A stretch of 23,271 nucleotides of DNA from CAXSDR01 sp964236445 (GTDB taxonomy: Bacteria; Actinomycetota; Actinomycetes; Motilibacterales; Motilibacteraceae), in NCBI GenBank assembly GCA_964236445.1, contig CAXSDR010000056.1, positions 1 to 23,271 of the forward strand, in the 5' to 3' direction. Positions within the stretch are counted from its first letter, which is position 1, and each line of letters starts with the position of its first letter. The notes below the pieces were generated by a model that did not search any database, was not told the DNA's origin, and saw nothing but the letters and a program-made list of their open reading frames with translations. The translations under genes were made by a program, and so were the position numbers. Below, piece after piece: positions 15,612 through 22,738 of the stretch.

Positions 15612-16571
15612 TCAGAGACCGAGCAGGACCTCGGCGTTGCGGAAGCTGATCTTCTCCCGGTCGGCCTCACTGATGGGCGCGCTGTCGAGGAAGGCCGCCG
15701 CGGTCGCGATGCTCTCGAAGGGATAGTCCGTGCCGAACAGGATGTGGTCCGAGCCCAGCGCCAGCATCGCGCAGAGCAGCGGCGCGGGCGAGCACACGCC
15801 GCTGGTCGTGATGTAGAGGTTGTGCCGCAGATATTCGGAGGGCTTGCCGCGGGCAAGCTCGATGCCACGGTGGTCGTGGAAGTCCCAGCGCGAGTCCAGG
15901 CGCCAGAGTGCATAGGGCAGCCCCTCTCCCATGTGGCCCAGCAGCAGCTTCGCGTTCGGGAAGTCGTCGAACACTCCGCCGAACACCAGCCGCAGCGCGT
16001 GCGACGCGGTGTCGGTGCCCCAGCTCCACATGGGCCCGATGAGCTCGGGGTGTTCCGAGAGGACGTGCGCGCTGTCATAGCCGTTCGCCGGGTGCAGATA
16101 GACCGGCACGTCGAGATCCTCGGCGCGCTCCCACAGCACGCGCAGGGACGGGTCGTCGAGGTATCTGCCGTTCGTGTGGGCGTTGACGAGCGCGCCTCGC
16201 AGGCCGAGCTGGTTGACAGCACGGTCGAGCTCCTTGGCGGCGGCCTCGCCGTCCTGCAACGGCAGGGCCGCAAAACCGGAGAACCGCGTGGGGTGCTCGG
16301 CGATGATCCCGGCCAGGACGTCGTTGACTGCAGCGGCCTGCGCGACGGCGGTCATCGCGTCAGGCTCTGCCTGGATGCCGGGAGAGTTCAAGGACAGCAC
16401 CTCGATGTCGATGCCCGCCTCGTCCATCTGCGGAAGCCGCTCGTCGGTGAAGTCGAGCAACCGGCGGGACGCGTCGCGCCATGCTCCGGGCTGTGCGATG
16501 GCCGCGGTCCCTGCGCCGTACGCAGCCAGATCCGGCGTGACGAAGTGCTCCTCGAGCGCGATTTTCCGCAT
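15612..16571 (-). CDS. Gamma-resorcylate-decarboxylase-like amidohydrolase (ACMSD family)
   Basis: A 319-residue metal-dependent decarboxylase of the amidohydrolase-2/ACMSD group. The opening RKIALEEHF gives ligands Glu7 and His9. YLHP gives His160, GHMGEGLPY gives His213, and GTDYPFE gives Asp282. From memory, gamma-resorcylate (2,6-dihydroxybenzoate) decarboxylase has ligands at 8, 10, 164 and 287 and the same GHMGEG and FAALPLQD segments, so spacing and motifs agree over the full length. The family removes CO2 from hydroxybenzoates without redox cofactors and is reversible. The exact substrate here (2,6- or 2,4-dihydroxybenzoate, or another hydroxybenzoate) is not determined by the motifs. 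ATG 16571 is preferred over ATG 16595 because GGAG lies 8 nt upstream and family members begin at this point. It leads the leftward operon and diverges from the importer operon. Confidence 0.88.
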   Translation of the reverse strand: MRKIALEEHFVTPDLAAYGAGTAAIAQPGAWRDASRRLLDFTDERLPQMDEAGIDIEVLSLNSPGIQAEPDAMTAVAQAAAVNDVLAGIIAEHPTRFSGFAALPLQDGEAAAKELDRAVNQLGLRGALVNAHTNGRYLDDPSLRVLWERAEDLDVPVYLHPANGYDSAHVLSEHPELIGPMWSWGTDTASHALRLVFGGVFDDFPNAKLLLGHMGEGLPYALWRLDSRWDFHDHRGIELARGKPSEYLRHNLYITTSGVCSPAPLLCAMLALGSDHILFGTDYPFESIATAAAFLDSAPISEADREKISFRNAEVLLGL

Positions 16572-16579
16572 GTGATCGA

Positions 16580-16583
16580 CTCC
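16580..16583 (-). promoter_or_regulatory. Ribosome binding site choosing the decarboxylase start
   Basis: GGAG on the minus strand with 8 nt to ATG 16571. The competing ATG at 16595 has no such site and would add eight non-family residues. Confidence 0.6.
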
Positions 16584-16616
16584 GTAACGATTCATGATGA
16601 TGCATTGACTTCACGC

Positions 16617-16645
16617 ATCGTGGATGCCACTGTGTCGCCTGTCAA
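16617..16645 (-). promoter_or_regulatory. Candidate promoter of the decarboxylase/CoA-transferase operon
   Basis: On the minus strand a consensus -35 TTGACA (16640-16645) is followed after 17 bp by CACGAT (16617-16622), a fair -10 with A2, A5 and T6 matching. The -35 overlaps the inverted repeats at 16638-16659, a placement that would suit a repressor. Identified by eye only. Confidence 0.4.
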
Positions 16646-16659
16646 GCGTTACAGGCTTG
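16638..16659. promoter_or_regulatory. Overlapping inverted repeats in the divergent promoter region
   Basis: Two interlocked perfect 5-bp inverted repeats: CCTGT-N8-ACAGG (16638-16655) and CAAGC-N7-GCTTG (16643-16659). They lie in the 148-bp gap between the divergent decarboxylase and importer operons and cover the leftward -35. The pattern suggests an operator for a dimeric regulator. It does not fit the LysR T-N11-A rule, so another regulator class may bind here. Confidence 0.4.
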
Positions 16660-16719
16660 TTGCCGATGTTCTTGCTCACACCCCAGCCGCGACGGCGGCG
16701 CCCTCATCGCGGAGGAACT

Positions 16720-17883
16720 ATGTCCGTCTCACCCTTGCGCCGCCGTAGGGTCACGTCAGCCCTCGGCCTCACCCTGTCGCTTCTGGCACTGCCCGCCTGT
16801 GCCGGATCGAGCGATTCGACGAGTTCTCAGGCCACCAGCGCGGCGGGGGCATCAGGCGCCGTCGCTGGGGCCGGCGTCGATCTGGCCGCGGCGAAGGCGC
16901 AGATCGCGCCGCTGCTCAACGCGCCGTCGGCGTTTCCGATCGACACCCCGCTCGGTGCGTCCGCCAAGGGCAAGCGCATCGCCTACATGGACTGCGGCTC
17001 GACGGTCTGCGGGCTGTTCTTCACTCTCGGCGAGCCCGCGGCCAAAGCACTCGGAATGAGTCTCACCCGCATCAAGGCCGGGCTCAGCGCCGACTCGGTG
17101 GCTGCGGCTTTCGACTCGGTCGTGCAGGCGAAGTACGACGGCGTCTTCGTCCCTGCCATCCAGCCCTCGCTCTGGAAGCGCGGGCTCGACCAGCTCGTGG
17201 CCGCCAAGATCCCGGTCGTCACCTCCGGCGTCACGGGTGCCGACCCGGCAAAGGTCGGCGTCAGCATGGTCTCCGACGCGGCCATCAACCGGGCCGGCAA
17301 GCTGATGGCGTCCTACGTCGTGGCAGACACCGGAGACAAGTCCGACGTCGTCATCTACATCACGCCCGAGATCGCCTTCAACCCGGTGCTGCAGAAGGCG
17401 TTCCTGACCGAGATGAAGACGCTGTGCCCGTCATGCAAGGCACGCGCTGTCAACGTCCCTGCGGCGACGATGGGCACCCGCGCTCCCGCGCTGATCACCG
17501 ACGACCTGCAGGCGCACCCCAAGACGACGTCCGTGGTCTTCGGTGAGGCGAACCAGGCAGCCGGTCTGCCGGCAGCCCTCAAGACGGCGAACATCAGCGT
17601 CAAGACGTTCGCTGTCTTCCCTGACCCCGCGACGCTGTCGCTCATCAAGTCCGGTGACCTGACTGCCGGTCTGGGCGTGGATCTGCCTGTGGTGGCCTGG
17701 ACGCTGATGGACTCGCTCGCCCGGTTGACGACAGGACAGCCGGCCGCCCCGGGCGCCAAGGGCGACCTGCCGCCCATGCAGTTCCTCACCGCCGCGAACC
17801 TGCCGGCCGACGTCAGCCGCGGCTGGACCGGTTATCCCGACTTTCCGCAGCGGTTCATGACGCTGTGGAAGACCACCTCCTGA
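16720..17883 (+). CDS. ABC transporter substrate-binding lipoprotein (ribose-type, periplasmic-binding-protein 4-like)
   Basis: A 387-residue lipoprotein. A basic N terminus, a hydrophobic core and the lipobox L-P-A-C put the modified Cys at residue 27, so the mature protein is anchored on the outer face of the membrane. A Ser/Ala/Gly-rich linker (about 28-55) follows. The mature part resembles the ribose/galactose-binding class: KRIAYMDCGSTVCG, then AAAFDSVVQAKYDGVFVPAIQP, LVAAKIPVVTSG and a late LIKSGDLTAGLGVDLP. Unusual are two close cysteine pairs, C92/C97 and C236/C239 (CPSC). The start ATG 16720 has GGAGGA just upstream. It is the first gene of the rightward operon, 38 bp before its ATPase. 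The class usually binds sugars, but the enzymes around it point to an aromatic acid or a related compound (inference). Confidence 0.87.
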   Translation: MSVSPLRRRRVTSALGLTLSLLALPACAGSSDSTSSQATSAAGASGAVAGAGVDLAAAKAQIAPLLNAPSAFPIDTPLGASAKGKRIAYMDCGSTVCGLFFTLGEPAAKALGMSLTRIKAGLSADSVAAAFDSVVQAKYDGVFVPAIQPSLWKRGLDQLVAAKIPVVTSGVTGADPAKVGVSMVSDAAINRAGKLMASYVVADTGDKSDVVIYITPEIAFNPVLQKAFLTEMKTLCPSCKARAVNVPAATMGTRAPALITDDLQAHPKTTSVVFGEANQAAGLPAALKTANISVKTFAVFPDPATLSLIKSGDLTAGLGVDLPVVAWTLMDSLARLTTGQPAAPGAKGDLPPMQFLTAANLPADVSRGWTGYPDFPQRFMTLWKTTS

Positions 17884-17921
17884 CAGCCACAGCCGGCCGG
17901 TTTGCACAGGAAGGAAGCCCG

Positions 17922-19466
17922 ATGAGCGCCGTCCTCGTCGACGTCCGTCACGTCAGCAAGAGCTTTCCCGGCGTACGCGCTCTCGACGACGTGTCGTTGC
18001 GCGTGCACTCAGGCGAGGTTGTGGCGCTGCTCGGGCACAACGGCTCGGGAAAGAGCACGTTGATCAAAGTCCTGGCCGGGCTCTACAAGCCCGACCCCGG
18101 GGGAGCGGTGCTGTTTCCCGGTGTCGGGCAGGGCAGGTCGGGCGAGAGCGCCGGACTCGGCCGGCTGCACGTCATCCATCAGGACCTCGGGCTGATCCCC
18201 ATGCTCAACACGCTCGAGAACCTGGACCTCACCCGTCCGTTCGGCGCGTCGTCGATGCTCCCGGTGCGGGGCCGCCGGGAGCGGCGCCGCGCCCTCGAGC
18301 TGCTCGACCGCTTCGACGCGCGCTTCGACGTCCACGTGCCCGTCGCGAACCTCACACCGGCCGAGCGCACCCTCGTCGCCATCGTGCGTGCGCTGGACTG
18401 CTGGACCTCGCCGGACAACGTGCTCGTCCTCGACGAGCCGACCGCCGCTCTGCGTGGTGAGGAGGTGGACAAGCTGCTCGATGTCGTACGCGAGGTCGCC
18501 TCGCGGGGAGCGGGCGTCCTGTTCATCTCCCACCGGCTCGACGAGGTCGTGCGCCTCGCCGACCGCGTGGTCGTGCTGCGCGACGGCGCAGTGGTCGCGG
18601 ACAAGCTTCGTGGACAGTTCGACCATGAAGCGCTCGTCACGCTGATAGCGGGCCGGGAGATAGCGCACAACGCCGCCGTGGCCGATAGCGAGCATGGCGC
18701 GCCTCGGCTCACGGTCACGAACCTGCGCGCGCCGATGCTCGACGGCATCGACCTGCAGGTGCACGCCGGTGAGGTCGTCGGCATCTGCGGTCTCATCGGT
18801 TCCGGCATGGACCACCTCGCCGGCGTCCTTTTCGGCGCACTTCCGCGCCAGGGCGGCGAGGTGCTCGTCGATGGCAAGCCGGTGGACGGCGGCTCACCCT
18901 CGCAGTCGATCGCCGCCGGCATGGGGTTCGTGCCGGCGGACCGCCGCCGTCATGGTGCCGTCGTCACGATGAACGCCAGAGAGAATCTCACCCTGCCTCG
19001 GCTCTCGCCGTTCCGGCGCGCCGCGGGCCGGCTCGATGCCAAGGCCGAGCGGGTGGCTGCACGGCAGTGGCTCGAGGACGTCACCGTACGCCCCAGCACA
19101 CCTGAAACACAGTTCGCACTTTTTAGTGGTGGGAACCAACAGAAGATCGTGCTGGCCAAGTGGCTGCGTCTGACGCCGAAGGTCCTGCTTCTGCAGGAGC
19201 CGACGCAGGGTGTGGACGTGGGCGCAAAGGCTGGGATCTATGAGTTGCTCGCGCGTGCGGCTGGAAGCGGTGCCGGCATCCTGGTCGCATCGTCTGACAC
19301 CAAGGAACTCGCGGCGATCTGCGACCGGGTCCTGGTCCTACGGCACGGAGTTGTCATCGGCGAAGTACGCCGACCACAGCTGACGGAGGCGCGCCTGGTC
19401 CATGCCGTGCTCACGCCAGATGACGCGTCCTCAGTGTCTGCCCAGCCAACCGGAGTCCTGTCATGA
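17922..19466 (+). CDS. ABC transporter ATP-binding protein, two nucleotide-binding domains (RbsA/MglA type)
   Basis: A 514-residue double ATPase that powers the importer from the cytoplasmic side. Domain 1 (about 5-235): Walker A GHNGSGKST, Q-loop HQDLGL, a degenerate signature LTPAERT, Walker B VLVLDEPTAAL and switch ISHRL. Domain 2 (about 255-495): degenerate Walker A GLIGSGMDHL, canonical signature SGGNQQK and a variant Walker B LLLQEPTQGVDVGAK, where Gln stands in the place of the Mg-binding Asp. The domain 1 Walker motifs facing the domain 2 signature therefore form the one complete ATP site, and the other site looks inactive. This asymmetry is usual for ribose-type ATPases, though the Gln is less common. 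The start ATG 17922 has AGGAAGGA 6 nt upstream. Its stop overlaps the permease start by 4 nt (ATGA). Confidence 0.93.
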   Translation: MSAVLVDVRHVSKSFPGVRALDDVSLRVHSGEVVALLGHNGSGKSTLIKVLAGLYKPDPGGAVLFPGVGQGRSGESAGLGRLHVIHQDLGLIPMLNTLENLDLTRPFGASSMLPVRGRRERRRALELLDRFDARFDVHVPVANLTPAERTLVAIVRALDCWTSPDNVLVLDEPTAALRGEEVDKLLDVVREVASRGAGVLFISHRLDEVVRLADRVVVLRDGAVVADKLRGQFDHEALVTLIAGREIAHNAAVADSEHGAPRLTVTNLRAPMLDGIDLQVHAGEVVGICGLIGSGMDHLAGVLFGALPRQGGEVLVDGKPVDGGSPSQSIAAGMGFVPADRRRHGAVVTMNARENLTLPRLSPFRRAAGRLDAKAERVAARQWLEDVTVRPSTPETQFALFSGGNQQKIVLAKWLRLTPKVLLLQEPTQGVDVGAKAGIYELLARAAGSGAGILVASSDTKELAAICDRVLVLRHGVVIGEVRRPQLTEARLVHAVLTPDDASSVSAQPTGVLS

Positions 19467-20548
19467 ACTCATCACAGCTCGTCGAACCGCGGGGTGCCGT
19501 CGAGGCTTCCTCCGGGGCCACGTCGCTCGACCTGCGCGTGTCGACGCGACCGGCCCGGCTCAAGCGCTGGCTGGCCTTCGCCAACATCAGCGCGCTCTAT
19601 GTCTTCCTCCTGCTGTTCGTCGTGTTCTCGCTGTGGATTCCCAAGACTTTCCTCGCGTGGACGACGTGGAAGACGCTGCTCGACAACCAGACCATCACCG
19701 CGCTCGCCGCACTCGCGCTCGTCCTGCCCCTTGCCGCCGGGGTGTTCAACCTGGCGATCGGCTTGCAGGTCGGCGCAGGGTCGATGATCGCCGGGTGGCT
19801 GCTGGTGAACCAGGGCTTCAGCATCGGCGTCGCGATGGTGGCCACCGCAGCGTCCGGAGTGCTCATAGGCCTGCTCAGCGGCCTGCTCATCGTCAAAGGT
19901 CGCATCGACTCGTTCATCGCCACGCTGGGCGTCAGCTCCCTGCTCGCGGCCCTGATCACCGGCATATCGGGTGGTGAGCAGATCCTCGGCGTCTCGGACA
20001 CCTTTGCGAAGATCGGCACGGGCGAGATCAAGGGCATCACCTATCCGGTCATCATCACGTTCGCCGTCGCCGTGCTCGTGTGGTACGTCCTCGAGCACAC
20101 CTCTGTCGGTCGACGCGTCTACGCCACCGGTGGCAACCTGGATGCCGCTCGGCTTGCCGGTGTGCCCACATCGTTGGTGATCGTCGGCACGCTGATGGCG
20201 TGCGGACTCATCGCGTCGCTCGCCGGCATGCTCGTGACGGCACGACTGGCCAACGCCGACCCGACGATCGGGGCCGGCTACCTGCTGCCTGCCTTCACCG
20301 CGGCGTTTCTCGGATCCACCCAGTTCCGCGGCGGGCGTTTCAACGTGTGGGGCACGATCGTGGCGGTCTACGTGCTTGCAGTCGGGGTGAAGGGTCTGCA
20401 GCTCGCCGGAGCACCCGTCTGGGTGCCAGATGCGTTCAACGGCACCGCGCTGCTCATCGCTGTAGCCGTCGCGAAGTTCCAGACAGATCCCGGCCGCGGT
20501 TCGGCGGTCAGACGCATTCTGCGCATCAACCAGAAGGCGAGCACATGA
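19463..20548 (+). CDS. ABC transporter permease (RbsC/ribose type)
   Basis: A 361-residue integral membrane permease of the ribose/branched-chain superfamily. A cytoplasmic leader of about 40 residues is followed by about eight to ten hydrophobic helices. Conserved features are NLAIGLQVGAGSMIAGW (the usual 'DLSVG....L..' helix), the IDSFIATLGVSSLL segment, and the coupling loop HTSVGRRVYATGGNLDAARLAGVP, which contacts the ATPase. Near the C terminus GAGYLLPAFTAAFLGST is the standard 'lpaIAAvvlGGtsl' element. It likely works as a homodimer with the preceding ATPase and lipoprotein. It overlaps the ATPase stop by 4 nt and the cupin start by 4 nt, so the importer and the enzymes that follow are one transcript. 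Substrate unknown. Confidence 0.93.
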   Translation: MNSSQLVEPRGAVEASSGATSLDLRVSTRPARLKRWLAFANISALYVFLLLFVVFSLWIPKTFLAWTTWKTLLDNQTITALAALALVLPLAAGVFNLAIGLQVGAGSMIAGWLLVNQGFSIGVAMVATAASGVLIGLLSGLLIVKGRIDSFIATLGVSSLLAALITGISGGEQILGVSDTFAKIGTGEIKGITYPVIITFAVAVLVWYVLEHTSVGRRVYATGGNLDAARLAGVPTSLVIVGTLMACGLIASLAGMLVTARLANADPTIGAGYLLPAFTAAFLGSTQFRGGRFNVWGTIVAVYVLAVGVKGLQLAGAPVWVPDAFNGTALLIAVAVAKFQTDPGRGSAVRRILRINQKAST

Positions 20549-21078
20549 TGAAGACGACGCCCAAGGGCCTGATGCTCGCGCCCGGCGATGGCCGGGTCAT
20601 CGCTGGTGGCGGGCTCCAGGCGACCCTCAAGGTGGCAGGCGGTGAAGGGGCAGCCCTCACCTCGACTTTCGAGATCGTGGTACCGCCGGGTTTTGACGTC
20701 GGCGCCCACGTCCATTCGAAGGGAGAGGAGCTGTTCTATGTCGTCGAAGGCGAGCTCGACCTGCTGGCATTCGAGCCCGTCGCGCGTTCCTCCGACTGGC
20801 ACGATTGGACGTCGCCGTCCGGGTACCAGTTGCTGCGCGGCGGGCCGGGCTCGGTGCTGTTCGTGCCGGCCGGCTGCCCGCACGCCTTCTCGAACTCCAC
20901 CGCCGCGCCGGCGAAGATGCTGTTCCAGTCGGCGCCCTCAGGGCACGAGCACTACTTCGACGAACTGGTCGCGCTCCTGCAGTCGAGCGCAGGCTCACCG
21001 GACCCGGCCGAAGTGGCGGCGTTGCGGTCCCGCTATGACATCGAGCAGCTGACCGGCCTGCGCGACCGTTCGCGGTGA
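20545..21078 (+). CDS. Single-domain cupin protein (quercetin-dioxygenase-like)
   Basis: A 177-residue cupin. Motif 1 is complete: H55-x-H57-x3-E61 followed by G69 (GAHVHSKGEELFYVVEGE). Motif 2 is complete: GSVLFVPAGCPHAFSN with His113. Two His, one Glu and a third His make a metal site that could hold Fe, Mn or Ni. The C-terminal third is helical. Known of the family: similar proteins are annotated quercetin 2,3-dioxygenase-like, and many in catabolic operons are isomerases, dioxygenases or proteins of unknown role. It lies between the importer and the hydroxylase and could be a ring-cleavage or tautomerising enzyme (inference). ATG 20545 overlaps the permease stop (ATGATG with TGA inside); ATG 20548 is a one-residue-shorter alternative. 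AAGG lies 7 nt upstream. Confidence 0.88.
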   Translation: MMKTTPKGLMLAPGDGRVIAGGGLQATLKVAGGEGAALTSTFEIVVPPGFDVGAHVHSKGEELFYVVEGELDLLAFEPVARSSDWHDWTSPSGYQLLRGGPGSVLFVPAGCPHAFSNSTAAPAKMLFQSAPSGHEHYFDELVALLQSSAGSPDPAEVAALRSRYDIEQLTGLRDRSR

Positions 21079-21127
21079 CGTGGGAGACAGCGCGGTGCGA
21101 ACCTTGTTGACCGGTGTGGCGAATCCT

Positions 21128-21132
21128 GGGAG
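21128..21132 (+). promoter_or_regulatory. Ribosome binding site choosing the FAD monooxygenase start
   Basis: GGGAG lies 7 nt before ATG 21140. An in-frame GTG at 21080, 1 nt after the cupin stop, would add 20 residues before the FAD-binding strand but has no comparable site. Confidence 0.6.
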
Positions 21133-21139
21133 ATATCGC

Positions 21140-22738
21140 ATGGACGCAGACGTCGCGGTTATCGGCTACGGCCCCGCAGGCATGGCCATGACGGCACTGC
21201 TGGCGCAGGCGGGTCACAGCGTGCTCGTCCTCGAGCGCTACGAGGGGCTCTACAACCTGCCTCGCGCCGCCATCTTCGATGACGAGACCATGCGGACGTT
21301 CGACAAGCTCGGCATCGCGGGACCGTTGCTGCCCAAGCTGCGCGTGCAGCGCAACTACGAGTGGCGCAACCGCGAAGGCGATCTGTTGATCGAGCATTTC
21401 TTCGCCGAGACCGGCCGCAGCGGGTGGGCGGAGTGGTACATGATGTATCAGCCCGATGTCGAGGACGCGCTCGATCGCGTCTGCCGCTCCTCGCCGTTGG
21501 TCGAGATCCGCCACAGCTCGCCGGTCACGGGGCTGCGCCACGATGATCTCGGCGTGACTCTCGAGATCGAGCAACCGGACGGCTCACTCACGACGGCACG
21601 AGCGAGCTATGTCGTCGCCTGCGACGGGGGCAACAGCACGACGCGGCGGATCCTGGGCATCGACCAGGACGACTATGGCTTCTCCGAGCCGTGGATGGTC
21701 TGCGACTTCGCGTTCAAGCGTCAGGTGGACCTTCCGACCGCGCTCCAGGTCGGCGATCCCCGTCAGCCCACGTCGATCATCTCGCTCGGGCCGCATCATC
21801 ATCGGTTCAGCTTCATGCTCGACTCCGAGGACGACTTCGCCGGGCAGAGCCAACCCGACCGGGTCTGGGCGCGCGTCGCCGACTACCTGAGCCGCGACGA
21901 CGCCGACCTGATCAGGGTTGCGACCTACACCTTCCGGTCGTTGGTCGCGACGCGCTGGCGTGCGGGCCGGGTCCTGCTCGCCGGCGACGCCGCGCACCAG
22001 ATGCCGCCTTTCCTCGGGCAAGGCATGTGCTCGGGCATCCGTGATGCGCAGAATCTCGCCTTCAAGCTCGACCTGATCCTCGAGGGACGAGCCGGTGCCG
22101 GCCTGCTCGACACCTACCAGAGCGAACGCGAGCCGCATGTGCGGGCGGTGGTGGAGAAGGGCATCGAGCTCGGCCGTATCCAGACGATGCGCGACCCCGT
22201 CGCGGCGGTCGAGCGCGACCGGCGCTTGCTGGCCCGTCGCGCGGCCAGGGCAGCGCCGGAGAAGATGCGGTTTCCCGGGCTCACGGACGGGTTCTTCGCG
22301 CATGCGTCGACACCTGGACGCGGCGAGCTCTTCCTGCAGGGCACGGTTTCCCAGGGCGAGCGCCGAGGCCGTTTCGACGATGTCGTCGGGCGCGGGTTCT
22401 GCCTGCTCACGACGCCGTCGCAGCTCGGCGAGCTCGGCGCCACAGGCCTGCTGCGCAGCCTCGACGCTGCGGGCGTCCTGACGGTGGCGCTCACCGAGTC
22501 TGTGCAGACGGGCGTCGCTGCAGACGTCGCTGCAGTAGTCGACGTCGAGGGCGACTACTCGCGCTGGTTCGCAGCCCACGACTGCTCCGCGGTCGTCGTG
22601 CGCCCGGACTTCTACGTGTGGGGCACGGTGGCGACAGGGTCCGATGCCGGTGCGCTCGTGCCGCTGGTGCAGGAGCTGCTCGCAGCACTCGGGTCCGACA
22701 CCGCGGCCGCGCGTCCGCTTCGCGCAGGCTCGCGATGA
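21140..22738 (+). CDS. FAD-dependent aromatic hydroxylase (MhpA/PheA-TfdB type)
   Basis: A 532-residue flavoprotein monooxygenase of the group A class. The FAD-binding GxGxxG (VIGYGPAG, residues 9-14) opens the protein directly after the start. ERYEGLYNLPRA, the DG motif C161-D162-G163 and the GD motif AGDAAH (282-286), followed by MPPFLGQGMCSGIRDAQNLAFKL, are typical of 3-(3-hydroxyphenyl)propionate hydroxylase, phenol hydroxylase and resorcinol hydroxylase relatives. The C-terminal thioredoxin-like domain (about 395-520) is present, as in MhpA and phenol hydroxylase. These enzymes use NAD(P)H and O2 to hydroxylate a phenolic ring in the cytoplasm. With a decarboxylase and maleylacetate reductase beside it, resorcinol to hydroxyquinol is the most economical guess. 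The next gene begins inside its stop (ATGA). Confidence 0.9.
   Translation: MDADVAVIGYGPAGMAMTALLAQAGHSVLVLERYEGLYNLPRAAIFDDETMRTFDKLGIAGPLLPKLRVQRNYEWRNREGDLLIEHFFAETGRSGWAEWYMMYQPDVEDALDRVCRSSPLVEIRHSSPVTGLRHDDLGVTLEIEQPDGSLTTARASYVVACDGGNSTTRRILGIDQDDYGFSEPWMVCDFAFKRQVDLPTALQVGDPRQPTSIISLGPHHHRFSFMLDSEDDFAGQSQPDRVWARVADYLSRDDADLIRVATYTFRSLVATRWRAGRVLLAGDAAHQMPPFLGQGMCSGIRDAQNLAFKLDLILEGRAGAGLLDTYQSEREPHVRAVVEKGIELGRIQTMRDPVAAVERDRRLLARRAARAAPEKMRFPGLTDGFFAHASTPGRGELFLQGTVSQGERRGRFDDVVGRGFCLLTTPSQLGELGATGLLRSLDAAGVLTVALTESVQTGVAADVAAVVDVEGDYSRWFAAHDCSAVVVRPDFYVWGTVATGSDAGALVPLVQELLAALGSDTAAARPLRAGSR
22513..22536 (+). repeat. 12-bp tandem duplication within the FAD monooxygenase
   Basis: Two adjacent 12-bp units, CGTCGCTGCAGA and CGTCGCTGCAGT (11 of 12 identical), encode the repeated V-A-A element of GVAADVAAVV in the C-terminal domain. 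It keeps frame and is probably a harmless slippage product. Confidence 0.6.

Noticed and set aside
16605..16633. Possible plus-strand promoter TTGACT-N17-CACTGT for the importer operon
   Set aside because: The -10 matches the consensus at only two places and the distance to the gene is not diagnostic; too weak to list as a feature.
15354..16748. 464-codon plus-strand frame opposite the decarboxylase
   Set aside because: Shadow frame; the minus strand carries all metal-ligand motifs of the decarboxylase, and this frame also runs through the promoter region.
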